Positions 1-12,904 are shown, counted from the first letter of the stretch. The stretch is 64,000 nucleotides of DNA from Dromiciops gliroides (GCF_019393635.1 NC_057861.1:166014303-166078302), one strand, 5' to 3'. Numbers and translations: made by a program. The notes: generated by a model not told the origin, from the sequence alone.

Positions 1-20
1 GAAAATAACATTACATAGAT

Positions 21-297
21 TTGTTGTTCAGTTGTTTCACTCATAACTGACTCTTTATGACCCCTCATGGGTTTTTTTTTGTTTTTGTTTTTGTTTTTGT
101 TTTTGTTTTGGCAAAGATAATGGAGTGGTTCACTATTTCCTTATCCAACGCATTTTGCAGATGTAGAAACTGAGGCAAACAGGGTGAAATGACTTGTCTA
201 GGGTCACATAGCTAGTAAGTGTCTGAGATTGGATTTGAATGCAGGTCTTTCTGACTCCAGGCCAGGTGCTTTATCCACTGAATCACCTAACTTCCCC
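21..297 (-). mobile_element. Mar1-type CORE-SINE
   Basis: The antisense copy ends (in its own sense) with the Mar1 signature: 'ggcaaa...ccactcc' style core, then a gagtcagttatgag...gaacaa-like tail. The tRNA-like head lies at 240-297. The original A-rich stretch has expanded into a TTTTTG array at 69-110. No clear target-site duplication. Confidence 0.8.
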
Positions 298-325
298 ATA
301 TAGAACACATAGAAAGTAGCTTTAA

Positions 326-480
326 GGGGCAGCTAGGTGGCATAGTAGGTAAAGCACCAGCCCTGGATTCAGGAGGACCTAAAGTCAAATCCGGCCTCAG
401 ACACTTGACACTTACTAGCTGTGTGACTCTGGACAAGTCACTTAGCCCTCATTGCCCCATTAAAAAAGGGGGAAAAAAAA
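326..480 (+). mobile_element. WSINE1-type SINE
   Basis: A full-length tRNA-headed SINE with A-rich tail. It is flanked by a 14-bp target-site duplication with one mismatch (agaaagtagctttaa before, agaaagtagattta after). Confidence 0.9.
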
Positions 481-549
481 GAAAGTAGATTTAGAGAGGA
501 GAGTTTTAGAAGCTGATAGGGCCAGCTACTACAAAAGGTTCACTTTGAG

Positions 550-880
550 CTGAATCTCAAAGAAATCCAGGGATTCTAAGAGGGGGGAGAACATTCCAGA
601 AATGGAGAATGGCCAGGGCAAAGGCAGGAAGAGCATAATGTATGAGGAAAAACAAGTAAGCCAATATAACTAAACTGTATTGTGCATGTAGGGGGACAAT
701 ATTGAAGAAGACTGGGAATATAGGAAAGGGACAAGCTTTGAAGAGCTGTAACTGACAAACAAGGGCTTTTATATTTGATCTTAGAGGCATTAGGGAGTCA
801 CTGGAATTTATTGAGAGGAGGACAATGATTGGTCAGATATACCCTAAGATAAAATAACTTTGCCAGCTGTGTAAAGAATG
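550..880 (+). repeat. Old interspersed repeat, family not assigned
   Basis: The segment resembles those at 18340-18585 and 56300-56550 ('gggattctaag...acattccagaa...aaggcag' style, then 'gggagtcactggaatttattgag'). A possible tail of the same family lies at 3540-3660. It is an ancient, widely dispersed non-coding repeat. I cannot name the family with confidence. Confidence 0.5.
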
Positions 881-1448
881 ACTTAGAATGGTGAATTGCC
901 AATTTATGGAGTTATTAATTGATTTATTGTGACCCATATAAAAGGGGAAAAAATCCCCTGAAAGGGAACATGAGGTTCAACTCCCCACCCTTGCTTTCTA
1001 TCCATGAATTCAGTGCACTCAGCTTGTTCAAGGACAGGGGCAGCTAGTCTCAGTCCTTGTGTTCTCAGTTTATGACTAAGGGACCACTAGAAGGTCCCTC
1101 TAGGTTAAGGGGTAGGGTATGCATGCCTTTTTTTTTTTTGAGATTCACTAGGAAAGACCATGATGGCACCAAGTGCCATTGATAGCATCGATCATACTTT
1201 TAAAAGGCACAGAGAGTATAGAGGTTAAAAGCTCAGAAATGTAGAGGCAGATGGCATGGAGATGGGATAGTGGAGGGAGATAGACTGAGCATGGGGATGA
1301 GAAAGGGGAGGGTTAGGGGTACAGAGTAACTTTCATAGCATGTAGAAAATGGAGGAATGCTGGTGGCAGGGGTTTGAGAAATTATTTTTATTTCTGTGGT
1401 GGGAGACAGACTAACTTTTATCTCTGCTAACTTAGAGTGAACTCATTT

Positions 1449-2135
1449 TGTCAAACTCTGGAAATAAATGACCAAAGGGCCACAGGGGTTATGCAACAAC
1501 TATTAACTCTGAAAATACCAAAGAGATCACAGAGGTTGTACATCAACTGTTACCTCTGAAAAATAAAATAAATCAAAGAGTCGCAGAGGTTATGGCAAAA
1601 GCTTTATATCAACTGTCAACTCTGAAAAATAAACTAAATAAAATAAAACCAAAGATCTCACAGAGGTTATAAGCAAAAAGCTTTCTTTATTCCATTGGAG
1701 GAGGGAAACTAGACATGTGTGCTGGGGTCTCCTCTAGGAGGAGACCCAAGGCATCGAGGCTAAGGCTTGATACATATAGCTGTAGCTAGATAAAGAGCCA
1801 GGGAGCGAGGTGTAGCCATAACAGTGAGGTATAATGACAACAATGAGGCAAGTTTGCCTAGTGAAAAAGTCTATCCATAGCAGGGCTTCATGACTGAAAT
1901 CGGGTTCTCACGCGTGTTTGTTCAAGCTCAGGGGCCACTTGAGGCTGTCTTGAGCCAATTTTGTGACTTAGCTGCAGCATGGTTCATCCAGAAGGTGAGT
2001 GCAAAGGATTGTTGTTATGCCAGGCTCAGGGCACAGCTTACTTTCTTGGCCTCTACTCTGGAAAACAAGGTGTCTCCCAATGGCAAGAAAAGAGAAAAGT
2101 AAAAAGAAGAGTGGTTTTGGCTGGGGGTCCTGACA
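1449..2135 (-). mobile_element. Retroviral LTR with four-fold repeat downstream of the poly(A) signal
   Basis: This 687-bp segment has exact short inverted ends (TGTCA...TGACA). On the minus strand it starts TGTCAGGACC, carries an AATAAA signal at 1691-1686 and ends TTTGACA. Directly upstream on that strand (2149-2136) is a purine run, aaaagggagaaa, as expected of a polypurine tract at a 3' LTR. The R/U5 part (1455-1690) is four diverged direct copies of about 50-75 bp. No matching 5' LTR was found in the window, so this is the 3' end of a truncated provirus. Confidence 0.7.
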
Positions 2136-2592
2136 TTTCTCCCTTTTAGTGAATGGGAGTGGGATATAAAAGAACCACTCTCACTCTGGTCAAGAAAGAA
2201 GCAGGTATAAGCCAAGCTGGCATGAGAGAACAATTGGACCGGGACAAGATGTTGAGTTGAATAACAGCTGTGAGCTTAGTTTGATGAGCTTGGAGGTCAA
2301 AGTAGCAAATCCAAAATATTTTTAGTCCTTCTCCCTTAGCAAAGATGGGATCTAGATGAAGAATGGCATTTTTAACCCAGGAGGTTAGTTTCTTGAGGGG
2401 ACCTAGTGGGAAATGGATACAAAGTATTGTTTTGAAACTCGTAATAGTGTGAAGAGTGTAAGCAGAAAGAGCAATAGATCTTGTGTAGCCATTGTCTGTT
2501 ACAAGAAGAAAAAAAAGGGGGAAGCCAAGAATGTAGAGGAAGAAAGTGCCAACACATATGTAAATCAAGGCCTTGCCGGCTGGACACATAAC
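2136..2592 (-). pseudogene. Retroviral internal remnant next to LTR
   Basis: An open frame of 147 codons (2146-2589) runs up to the polypurine tract on the LTR strand, with a hydrophobic stretch near its start. By position it should be the 3'-most retroviral coding region (env or accessory), but I cannot align it to a known protein with confidence. It is a fragment with no visible gag or pol in the window. The provirus is defective. Confidence 0.4.
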
Positions 2593-3157
2593 AAAAGGGA
2601 AGAGAAAAAAACTAGGACAGTATACTCAGTCTTCATCTGGAATCTTGGGACAGCTATCTTGTCTGAATGTTGGCTGCTTCAGGGTCTGTACTAGATGAAC
2701 CTTGAAGTCCCTGGGAGGTTTTTCCTTTCACTAAGGAACAGAGACTTTCCTCATATGATCCCAGAATCCACACCCACAAATTTGATAGCTGTGGAAGTAG
2801 TCAGAAGGATGTGGTAGGGGCCCTTAGATTGAGGGGGAGGGAGTGAACAAGTGTAATTTCCTAAATTCAGAAAAGGAGGTGTCCCACTCTCCTAATATCT
2901 ATAACATGGAAATAATGACTGATTGATCATCACATTACATTAATGTCAGTTTACAGATCAAACTACCTAGAGGTCTCACAATGGACTAGTTTTGAAAAGG
3001 GATAACCAAGAAACCATAAACATCATGAAACAAAAGACCAAAGTAATATAAAAATTACCACCAATTAATATATCCACATAATTAACAATTATTGACAGTT
3101 AACATACGCACATTTTCTCAATGGTATTAGCAACACCTTAGGGTTAGATCATTTATA

Positions 3158-3194
<37 letters not shown>

Positions 3195-3691
3195 TTGTTA
3201 TTGTTCTTATTGGTCTTTCTGCACATGTCTGGACCTTATCTGAGGTTTATAGTCAGCAGGACTGAGGGGTTCTTACAGTAAGGCCTAGGTGGTTTCCCTA
3301 ATTTAGTACATAGTCTTAGGATGTGGTCTTAGGTAATTTATGACACAGTTTCCAGTGGCTCATATGTTCTCCTAATTTATGAAAATGTATAACTAACAGT
3401 TTTGCTCCCTTAATTTATGAAACAGTCTCTAGATTCTCTTTTTGCCATCTTACTTCCTACTATTGTGATCTTATACTAGCTACTTATAAACTTACTATAC
3501 TAGCTAAAAGGGGGGTAGTCAGAGAATCAGGACAAGATACAATGTTCACACAAGTGGGGAAATACTTGAACCAGGGTATCTGATTAGAAGGCTATTGCAA
3601 TAATCCAATTGAGAGGACTTGACCTTAGGGTGATGGCTTTGCGTTGAGACAAGGGAATATATATGAGAAACATTGTGGGAAAAGAATTTAT
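2593..3691. other. Unassigned stretch with TA array
   Basis: No gene is seen. It may include more decayed proviral sequence. A (TA)n array lies at 3161-3191, and 3540-3660 resembles the tail of the unassigned old repeat. Confidence 0.4.
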
Positions 3692-3840
3692 GGGGACAGC
3701 TAGGTGGTGCAGTGGATCTAGAACACTGGCCCTGGATTCAGGAGGACCTGAGTTCAAATCCGGCCTCACACACTTGACACTTACTAGCTGTGTGATGCTG
3801 GGCAGGTCACTTGACCCTCATTGCCCTGAAAAAAAAAAAA
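3692..3840 (+). mobile_element. WSINE1-type SINE
   Basis: A full-length copy with a long A-tail, flanked by a perfect 12-bp duplication, aaaagaatttat (3680-3691 and 3841-3852). This is a young, intact insertion. Confidence 0.93.
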
Positions 3841-3942
3841 AAAAGAATTTATAAGATTTGGTAACTGATGGGTTGTGGGGGATGAAGGAAAATGAGGAGT
3901 TGTGACTTGATTTACTATAAAAATGGTGGTAAAAAGGAAATT

Positions 3943-4947
3943 AAGTTCCCCAGTTGAGAAATGGTCAAAGGATACGAACAGGCAGTTTTCAGATGAAGAA
4001 ATCAAAGCTTTTTATTGCCATATGAAAAAATGTTCAAAATCACAATTGATTAGAGAAATGCAAATTAAAACAACTTTAAGGTACCACCTCACACCTATCA
4101 GAGTGACTAATGTGACAAAAAAGGGAAATGATAAAAATGTTGGAGAAGATGTAGGAAAATTAGAATACTAATGCATTGTTGGTGGAGCTGTGAACTGATC
4201 CAACCATTATGGAGAGCAATTTGGAACTATGCCCAAAGGGCTATAGGACTGTGCATACCCTTTGACCCAGAAAAACTACTCCTAGGTCTGTATCCCGAAG
4301 AGATCATAAAAAAGAAGAAAGGACCCACATGTACAAAAAATATTTATACCAGCTCTTTTTATGGTGGCAAAGAATTGGAAACTGAGATGGTGCCCATCAA
4401 TTGGGAAATGGCTGAACAAGTTTTGGTATATGAATGTAATGGAATACTATTGTGCTGTAAGAAATGATGAGCAGATAGATTTCAGAAAAACCTGGAAAGA
4501 CTTAAGTGGAGTGATGCTGAATGAAGTGAGCAAAACCAGGAGAATATTATAAACAGTAACAGCAACATTGTATAATGACCAACTGTGATAGACTTAGCTC
4601 TCCTCAGCAATACAATGATCCAAGGCAATTCCAAGAGACTCATGATGGAAAATGTTCTCCACATCCAGAAAAAGAACTATGGAGTCTGAATGTGGACCCA
4701 AACATACTATTTTCACTTTTTGGAGGGGATGATTTTCCCTTTTTTTCTGATTTTTCATTTCTCACAACATGATTAATGTGGAAATATATTTAACATAATT
4801 GTACGTATATAACCTATTATCTGATTGCTTGTTGTCTTGCGTAGAGGAAAGAGAAAGGAGGGAGAAAAATTGGAATTCAAAATTTTACAAAAAGGAATGT
4901 CTAAAACGATCTTTACATGTAATTGGAAAAAAACATCATTATGGGAA
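3943..4947 (+). mobile_element. 5'-truncated L1, ORF2 end and 3' UTR
   Basis: The sequence matches the last part of L1 ORF2 (order of motifs: 'gagaaatgcaaatta', 'tgttggtggagctgtgaactg', 'ttgacccag', 'tggaatactattgtgctg') and then the marsupial-type 3' UTR with 'acatgtaattgg'. The frame is broken by stops. It is flanked by aaaaaggaaatt at 3931-3942 and 4948-4959, a plausible target-site duplication. It cannot move on its own. Confidence 0.85.
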
Positions 4948-4959
4948 AAAAAGGAAATT

Positions 4960-5764
4960 CAGAAAAGGAGTGAGTTTTTTAGGGAAAGATAATGAGTTTT
5001 GCTTTAGACTTTGAATTTCAAACAATGGCAGAACATCCAGTTTGAAATGTCCAATAGCCATGATGATGCAGGTTTGTAGTTCAGTTGGGAGAGTAGGACT
5101 GGCATCGATTGATATCTTTGAGATGGTAAATTAGGTAAATTTTTGTTTTAATTTTTACCCAGCCCAAAGTCATTGAATGGACATGGCCTCAGACAAACTG
5201 AGACCTGGGAAAGACCTTAATTTAGAAAGGCCAAGGTCACCCACTGCATCCTGGGCCATCACAAATCCTCTCAACCTTTGTCTTGCCACTGCACTCTGAT
5301 GACTCTGGAGAAGAGAGTGAGGCTAAATTCAAATCCAATTCACACCCAAGTCAAGACATCACCCTCTAAATGACCATTCTCCACCAATGCTATGAAGACG
5401 GGTTTCATGTGGTAGATAGAATGCCGGCAGAGACAGTCAAAAATATCTGGGTTTGAATCCAAAATCTGAAGCTCACTTGCTGTGTATCCACCGACAAGTC
5501 ATGTAATCTCTCTGAACCTCTCTTTCTTTAATTATAAAACAAGGATGATAATACTTGTAGTAATTTCTTTCCTGTGTCATTGAAAACCCCGACTAGGATA
5601 ATGTAAAGTGTTTTGTGAACCTAAAGGACTATACAAATATTAGCTAATATTATGATCATTGCATTTGATCAATTTCATTCTAATTATTTTATTCTTTGAC
5701 TCTTCTTTTTGCCCTGAAGACAAATTGACATATTATGTAAATAGCTTTTATGGTTATAATTAAC
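4960..5764. other. Intergenic, decayed repeats only
   Basis: The segment 5030-5140 resembles part of an old dispersed repeat, and 5420-5660 resembles a worn MIR (tail 'ctgaacctctctttcttt...aggatgataatacttg'). No coding potential recognised. Confidence 0.4.
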
Positions 5765-5911
5765 TTTTTTTTTTAAATTAGGCAATTGGGGTTAAGTGAC
5801 TTGCCCAGGGTCACACAGCTAGTAAGTGTTAAGTGTCTGAGGCCGGATTTGAACTCAGGTACTCCTGACACCAGGGCCAGTGCTCTATCCACTGTGCCAC
5901 CTAGCTGCTCC
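5765..5911 (-). mobile_element. WSINE1-type SINE
   Basis: A nearly full-length antisense copy: T-rich start (its A-tail), then the 'aagtgacttgcccagggtcacacagc' block and a head ending at gctgctcc. Confidence 0.9.
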
Positions 5912-6120
5912 TACTTTCTTTTTCCTAGATTTTTTAAAGTATATCTTCACCATTTAAAATTTTTATCCCTAAATTTTTCTATTGTCTCCTTCCCTGCCTC
6001 AGTCCTTATCACAACATGGCCTTTACAGGCCTAGTATCCACTTTTTCCTCAGTAATGGTATTTTTCCACCTGAAGTATCTGTACATTGTCTTGATTCCTT
6101 TATTTTTTAAATTAAATTAA

Positions 6121-6264
6121 ATTTTTTTGCAGGGAAATGAGGTTTAAGTGACTTGACCAGGGTCACACAGCTAGTAAGTGTCAAGTGTCTGAGGCCAAAT
6201 TTGAACTCAGGTCCTCCTGAATCCAGGGCTGGTGCTTTATCCACTGTACCACCTAGCTTACCCC
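6121..6264 (-). mobile_element. WSINE1-type SINE
   Basis: An antisense full-length copy, more diverged than its neighbour. The head ends at cttacccc. The flanks are both T/A-rich ('ctttattttt' and 'cttttatttt'), so a target-site duplication is possible but not certain. Confidence 0.88.
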
Positions 6265-8539
6265 TTGACTCTTTTATTTTAAAATATTTAATTAAATTTT
6301 TTAAAATGTCAGAGCTGGTATATGAACTCAGGTTTAATCATTAATAACTTTAGCCAATAAACTAGCACCAAGCTACCTCTCATTTGCTGTGTAGATTAAG
6401 TATGTGTATAGATACATATATATGTATGCATGTGTATGTATATACACACATGTATACATAGACACGTATTTATGTATAGACATAGGCTGGGTCTTTGCAG
6501 GTAAGCAGATCAGTTCTTTGCCAGCCCATCATCAAAGAAAATCAGTTGACTAAATTCTTGGACATTTTTTCTAATTCAGTCATTTTTGCATTGGAAATTA
6601 TCAGACTAAATGGAACTAGGCAGTTATTTCAGTGATTCTTACCAACAGCTCAATGATAACAATTGTTTGTTGACTGTCTTTAACAACCGAAAAAAGAAAT
6701 CTCATATATATATGTGTGTGTGTGTATTTATCAGTTTGGTTAAATTATATTGTTAGGGCTTCAGTTTCAATGTCCTGCTTTTTAAATATTTCTAGTTTCT
6801 AGTAACTAAAATTTACTCCTGTGGTTATACAGATATGCATACATGCATTCATGTGTGTATTATACACATATAGCACATGTGCACATGCATATCTACACAT
6901 ATGTGTATGCATATAAATACATATGTATCTACACATACATGTGTAGAGTTTATCCTTGTATAGATATACTATATGTATATATGTATATATAGATATATGT
7001 AATAAAATATCATTGTGCCTCATGCAAAAAAACAAACATGAAGAAGGAAGGAAAAAAGCATTTAAAGCACCTACTATGTGCCAGATACTGTGCTAAGGAC
7101 TTTACAAGTGCTATCTTGTTTGATTTGATCTTCACAACAACTCTATGAGGTAGATGCTATTATCATCACCATTAAAAAAACCATTACTAAAGTACATGAA
7201 GATAGTAGGCATATTCAGATATAAATGTGATGTAAAAACAAAAGGTATGACTAAAATTTAAACAAAAATAAAGCTTGTTTCTGGCAGTCTCTAATTATGT
7301 ATATAGACTTCCTTAGTTATATTCTTTGAGTTTAATTCAATGTATTAAGTTAAAAAATTTAATTATTATTTGTATCAATCATGTGCAAAACACTGTGCCC
7401 AGTGCTGAAGACACAAAGATGCAAAACAGCATGGATTCTGCCTGGAATGAGCTAAGAGAAACATTCAAAAATTAATTCCTATATTGTGAGGAATAGATGA
7501 AAGGATGACTAGCTTAACGTTCTCTCTCTAAAAATCCTTTAGAACATTTAGATACCCATCCTCCATGTGTAGAATTACTTAGGTGTAGTTCTACTTGGAG
7601 CAAAGAGAAATGGGTTCAAATGGATCCAATGACCTCTGGAGATTTCTTCATACCCTTGGGATCTATAATTAGTCTCTTTGATTCAGTTTCCTAACCTGTG
7701 GTAGTTGGCTTTTCCTTTCCTGAGACTTCCAAGGAGACCATAAACCCTAATTATAGTCTGCCTAATTATGCAAAGGTTTATCATGGGGAGAGGAAAAGGA
7801 GAAATTAGTGCCCACAGGAGAGAAGTTTGGGACCCACAGCATGGTAATAATGCTTGACACTGATATATCACTTTGTAAAGGGAGTTTATGAAGTCCTTGA
7901 CAGGTTTTAAAAAATAACTTTTTAATCCATAGAGATAAAAGAAAATAGTAAACAGCTTTATAAAGCCCAATTCTAAAAGGTTTTTCCCTCATCAAATTAT
8001 TATGAATACTCAGATTTCTCCACAGTCACCATCTTAAGCCATACACAGTGTTTACTCCTAGATTGCAGCAATGCCAACACATTCTCAGAAAGCTGACAGG
8101 GGATGTTGGTAATCGCTTCTTTGATTCAAGCTTGGAGTTCTGCCAAACACTGTGGGTTTTGTAGCATAAACTACACTCTTCACAATTCTCCATGAGAAAA
8201 GAAAAGGCAGAGCAAGGAGGGACCACAAGCATAATATGAGGTATAAGGCTTCTAGGCCTTTATAAACCCCCAGGTTTTCTGGATCACTCCATGAAGCAGC
8301 ATGGTATGTTGCTGTCAAAGTAGGTTTAAGCTGGATGCCATTACTGCTTCCTGAAGCTCAAATGGATCAACCAAAGCTGGGAATAAGACAAGCATTCTAG
8401 CTTAGAGTGGGGGAAAAAAACTGAGGGGGAGAATTCTTAAGCAAACAAGATTTGAGTTAATCACAAAGACCAAATAAATCATTTCAATTACATGGCGTTG
8501 ATGAGCTATTGCATGAACAAAATCAATGCAGATAGGTTT
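6265..8539. other. Intergenic; TATG arrays and a MIR-like piece
   Basis: Alternating purine-pyrimidine TATG/TACA arrays lie at 6400-6480, 6700-6730 and 6820-7000. The segment 7045-7175 ('cctactatgtgccaga...cacaacaactctatgagg') is a typical mammalian MIR/L2-type end. No gene is seen. Confidence 0.5.
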
Positions 8540-9520
8540 AGAAAGGAAAATATCTTCAGAGGGAAAATTTTTGATCAGATATCTCTGGTGGGAATCTGAT
8601 AGTCAAGATATATAGGCAATTAATATAAAAAGACAAAAAAATTCTCCAATTGATGTGATCAAAGGCAATGCAATAATTCTCAAGGAAAGAATTACAAAGT
8701 ATTAACAACCATATGAAAAAAAAAATTCCAAATCAGTCATAGTAGGAGGAATAAATCAAATCAACTCTGAGGTTTTATCTCATAGCTTTGCAAAAATGAC
8801 CAAATATGGAAAAAAAATTGGAGGGGCTTTGGAAAGGCAAAAAGGATGATTCACTCCTAGCACAGCTGTCAAATTGATACAACCATTCAAGAAAACAATT
8901 TGTAATTATCCTTTAAAAAGTGACCAAAATGTGTCTTCCCTTTGATCCGGAGAATCCATTGCTAGGTATATAACCCTAGGCAGTCAAAAGCCTCTAGAAA
9001 ACTCCAATGTATACTAAAATATTCATAGCAACATTTTTTTTTTTTGCAGTAACAAAAACCTGGAAACAAAGTAAATGCCCACAGATTGAGAAATGGCTAA
9101 ATAAAATTGTGGCACATTAATGTAATGGAAAAAACTGCACTCTAAGAAATAAATCTAAAGAATTCTGAGAAGCATGGAAATACTGACATGAACTGACGCA
9201 AAGTGAACTTGGCAAATGGTATAAATAGCATTTAGGAAAGCAATATACACAATGACTACAACAATATAGATTGGAAAAAATAAAACTGAATCCTATGTAA
9301 TTATAATAACAGAGTTTGACCATGGAAAAGGATTGAGAAAATGCAGAGCTTGGGGACTGTGGATGTAGAATATTACATAGTTATCAGATACAATCTATGT
9401 GTTGGTTGATTTTTTCAAATTGCTTTCCCTCCTCTTTTCTCTGTTAATATATTTTTCATTACAAAGAAAGGGTGAGGGGATGGGGAGTGATATAGTTATA
9501 AATAAAGGTTATATAAAATC
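8540..9520 (+). mobile_element. Old L1 fragment, ORF2 end and 3' UTR
   Basis: The same motif order as the L1 at 3943-4947 but far more diverged ('gagaaatggctaaataaaattgtggcac', 'ttgatccggagaatccattgctagg'), with many stops. This is an older insertion. Confidence 0.75.
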
Positions 9521-9596
9521 AACCAATCAATCCACAATTATAGTAATGTCTACTAAATTCCAGGCATGGGAGGAACAAGTATAAAGAATGAAACAA

Positions 9597-9740
9597 GGGC
9601 AGCTAGGTGCTGCAGTGGATAAATCCTTGGCCCTGGATTCAGGAGGACCTGAGTTCAAATCCGGCCTCAGACAACTTGACACTTACTAGCAGTGTGACCC
9701 TGGTCAAGTCACTTAACCCTCATTGCCCTGCAAAAAAATT
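9597..9740 (+). mobile_element. WSINE1-type SINE
   Basis: Full length. The tail is followed by ttaaacaa, echoing gaaacaa just before the element (a short target-site duplication). Confidence 0.9.
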
Positions 9741-10826
9741 AAACAATTCTTACTCATAAGGAGATTAATATATAAATAAATACAAAATAAAAAAGTTTTT
9801 TATCTTGCTTACAAGGCATTACTTAGCAGGGACTGGGGAGCAATTCATTCAGAAAGGAATGTGATGTAAACAAAATCAATAAAAATAAGATAAAATTATT
9901 AAAAGATATAAAGAAAAATGCTCTGTGGGTTAAATACTTTCTAGACTGGGGTGAACTGAGTCACATTCCCTTTTACCCATGATCCTTTGCCCAGAGCCCC
10001 TATTAAAGCTTCTAACCCCAAAGATGTAGGTTTCTCAATTCTAACAGATGTCAGGATTTGTGTGGTGCAAACTACTGGTACTAGCTGGAGATGTGAGTGT
10101 CTGGGAGCACAGAAGGAAAACTAAACCCCTGAGAAAAGGAAGGAAGAGGAGAACTTTGCCCTCCTGCCCCATTTGCTAGAGAAAGACCATGTGAACTTTG
10201 GCAGGTCAGAGGATTTTGGTTTTTCACTGGGTCCTAGCAGTGTTCCTAACTAGCTGAGGATGGACTAGGCATAAAAAGAAAAGACAGATTCAAATCTCTA
10301 CCAGGAGTCTAGCGGGAAAAGCTCCACCATAACTAAGGGTAATGTCCTGAGGACTCTAACAAAAGGACTTCCAGGAGGTTTCAGTTATCTTTTTGTCATA
10401 TATTCTCTCTAAACTTGAACCAATTTTGCCCTGGACTCAGAGAGAGAGTATTTCACAGATTTTTGAGGGGGATGTTTTTCACCAATTTTTTTTTTTTACC
10501 AGCGTAACAAATACCACTTTTTAAAAGCTAATTAAATCTTACTGACTAATTGATATCAACCAGTAATTATGAGGAAAAGCATACTGTGGGGGAATTGTGA
10601 GCTATAGCTGTCTCCATTCTCTCTCCCCTCCTCTCCCCTGCCCCCTCCTTTCTCTGTTCTCTGCTAGGGGGAGGGGAAGGAAGAGGCGTATATTGACAAA
10701 TAAAAGTGATATGAAAGCAGAAGCTACCAATAAGATTTAAATATATATACATACATATACATACATATTTAAAACTAAGGCTCTTTACCTTAGGCAAAAC
10801 AGGTTAAAATTATAAACTAGGCTATT
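9741..10826. other. Intergenic, nothing recognised
   Basis: No gene, SINE or L1 is seen. The only notable part is a CT-rich run at 10615-10660. Confidence 0.4.
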
Positions 10827-11004
10827 TTCTTTTTTCTTTTCTTTTCTTTCTTTCTTTCTTTTTTTTTTTGCGGGTCAATGGGGGTTAAGTGACTTGCCCA
10901 GGGTCACACAGCTAGTAAGTGTCAAGTGTCTGAGGCCGAATTTGAACTCAGGTACTCCTCAATCCAGGGCCAGTGCTTTATCCACCATGCCACCTAGCCA
11001 CCCC
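10827..11004 (-). mobile_element. WSINE1-type SINE with expanded tail
   Basis: A full antisense copy whose A-tail has become a (CTTT)n-type array (10827-10870). The head ends at ccacccc, immediately next to an L1 3' end. Confidence 0.9.
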
Positions 11005-12795
11005 TATTTTTTATTTTCAACATTAAATTTTGTAAGATTTTGATTTCCAAATTTTTCTCCCTCCCCCAAAGACAGCAAGCAATCAGATATAGGTGTTTTA
11101 TACACACACACACACACACACACACACATGTGTGTACACATGTGTATATATATACACAAATGTATATACACATATAATCATACATACACACACATAATCA
11201 TGTTGTACATATTTCCATATTAATCATGTTGTAAATGAAAAATCCAAACAAAAGGAGAAAACCACAAAAAAGAAAAAAACCAACAAAAGTAAAAATAGTA
11301 TACTTTAATTTGTATTCAGACTCTATAGTTCTTTTTCTGGATGTGGAGAGCACTTTCCATTATAAACCTTTTGGAATTGCCTTGGATTGTTGTATTGCTG
11401 AGGAGAACTAAGTCTATCACAGTTGATCATCACACAATGTTGCTGTTACTGTGTACAATGTTCTCCTGGTTCTGCTCACTTCACTCAGCATCAGTTCATA
11501 TAAGTCTTTTCAGGGTTTTCTGAAATCTGCCTGCTCATCATTTCTTACAGTATAATAGTATTCCATTAAATTCATATATCACAACTTGTTCAGCCATTTC
11601 CCAATTGATGGCCATCTTCTCAATGTCCAATTCTTTGCCACCATAAAAAGAGTTGCTATAAATAGTTTTTTACATGTGAGTCCTTTTCCCTTTTTAATTA
11701 TCTTTTTGGGATACAGACCTAGGAGTGGTATTACTGGGTCAAGTGGTATGCAAAGTTTTATAGCCCTTTGGTCATAGTTCCAAATTGCTCTCCAGAATGG
11801 TTGGATCAGTTCACAACTTCACCAACAATGTATGGGTATTCCAATTTTCCCACATCTTCTCCAACAGTTATAATTTCCCTTTCTTGTCATATTAGCCAAT
11901 CTGATAGGTGTGAGGTGGTAATTCAGAATTGTGTTAATTTTCATTTTTTAATCAAAAGTGATTTAGAGCATTTTTTTATATCACTATAGGTAGTTTTAAT
12001 TTCTTCATCTGAAAATTGTTCATATCCTTTGACCATTTCTCAATTGGGGAATGACTTGTATTCTTACAAATTTTATTTAGTTCTCTATATATTTTAGAAA
12101 TGAGGCATTTAGGGGTGGCTAGGTGGTGCAGTGGATAAAGCACTGGCCCTGGAGTCAGGAGTACCTGAGTTCAAATCGGGCCTCCGACACTTAACACTTA
12201 CTAGCTGTGTGACCCTGGGCAAGTCACTTAACCCCAATTGCCTCACTTAAAAAAAAAAAGAAAAAGAAACGAGGCCTTTATCAGAAACACTGGCTGTAAA
12301 AATTGTTTCACAGCTTTCTGCTTTACTTCTAACCTTGGTTGCATTGGTTTTGTTTGTGCAAACCCTTTTTTATTTAATGTAATAAAATGGATGCATTTTG
12401 GATTTAATAATGTTTTCTATCCCTTGTCTGGTCATAAATTTTTCACCTCTCCATAGATCTGACAGGTAAACTATTCCTTTTTCTCCTAATTTGCCTATGG
12501 TATCTACCTTTATGTCTAAATCATGTATCCATTTTGACCTTATTTTGGTATATAGTGTGAGGTGTTAGTCTATGCCTAGTTTCTGCCATACTATTTTCCA
12601 GTTTTCTCAGCAGTTGTCAAATAATGTGTTCTTATCCCAGAAGCTGAAGTCTTTGGGCTTATCAAACAGTAGATTACTATAGTCATTTACTACTATGTAT
12701 TGTGTGCCTAACCTTTTCCACTGATCCACCACTTCCTTAGCCAGTATGAAATAATTTTTATGATTGCTGCTTTATAATATATAAACTATTTTAAT
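11005..12795 (-). mobile_element. L1 3' portion interrupted by a SINE
   Basis: Antisense L1: 3' UTR (with a CA array at 11102-11129), then the ORF2 end ('ggaattgccttggattgttgtattgctg', 'ttggatcagttcac'). It continues beyond a nested SINE into more of ORF2 (12281-12795). About 1.6 kb of L1 is present, and the 5' part is missing. Many stops break the frame. Confidence 0.85.
12112..12264 (+). mobile_element. WSINE1-type SINE nested in L1
   Basis: Full length. The 16-bp target-site duplication (agaaatgaggcattta before, agaaacgaggccttta after) lies inside the L1, so the SINE is younger than the L1. Confidence 0.93.
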
Positions 12796-12904
12796 TAGCA
12801 GCAAGGGAATGGGGGTGGCATAGCATTTGGGGGTAATAAGGATGAACTTTTTGGGTGTTTTCAGGTATGATGGGGATAATCAGGGTAGTCCCCCTTCCTA
12901 TCTG

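Noticed and set aside
326-420. tRNA-like heads of the SINEs as possible tRNA genes
   Set aside because: They are SINE 5' ends with tails and target-site duplications, not functional tRNAs.
1455-1690. Regular spaced repeats that could suggest a CRISPR-like array
   Set aside because: The four copies are diverged, have no constant spacers, and lie inside a retroviral LTR in a mammalian genome.
4171-4467. 98-codon open frame resembling part of a reverse-transcriptase protein
   Set aside because: It is a decayed segment of the L1 ORF2 end; the frame is broken on both sides, so it is covered by the L1 entry.
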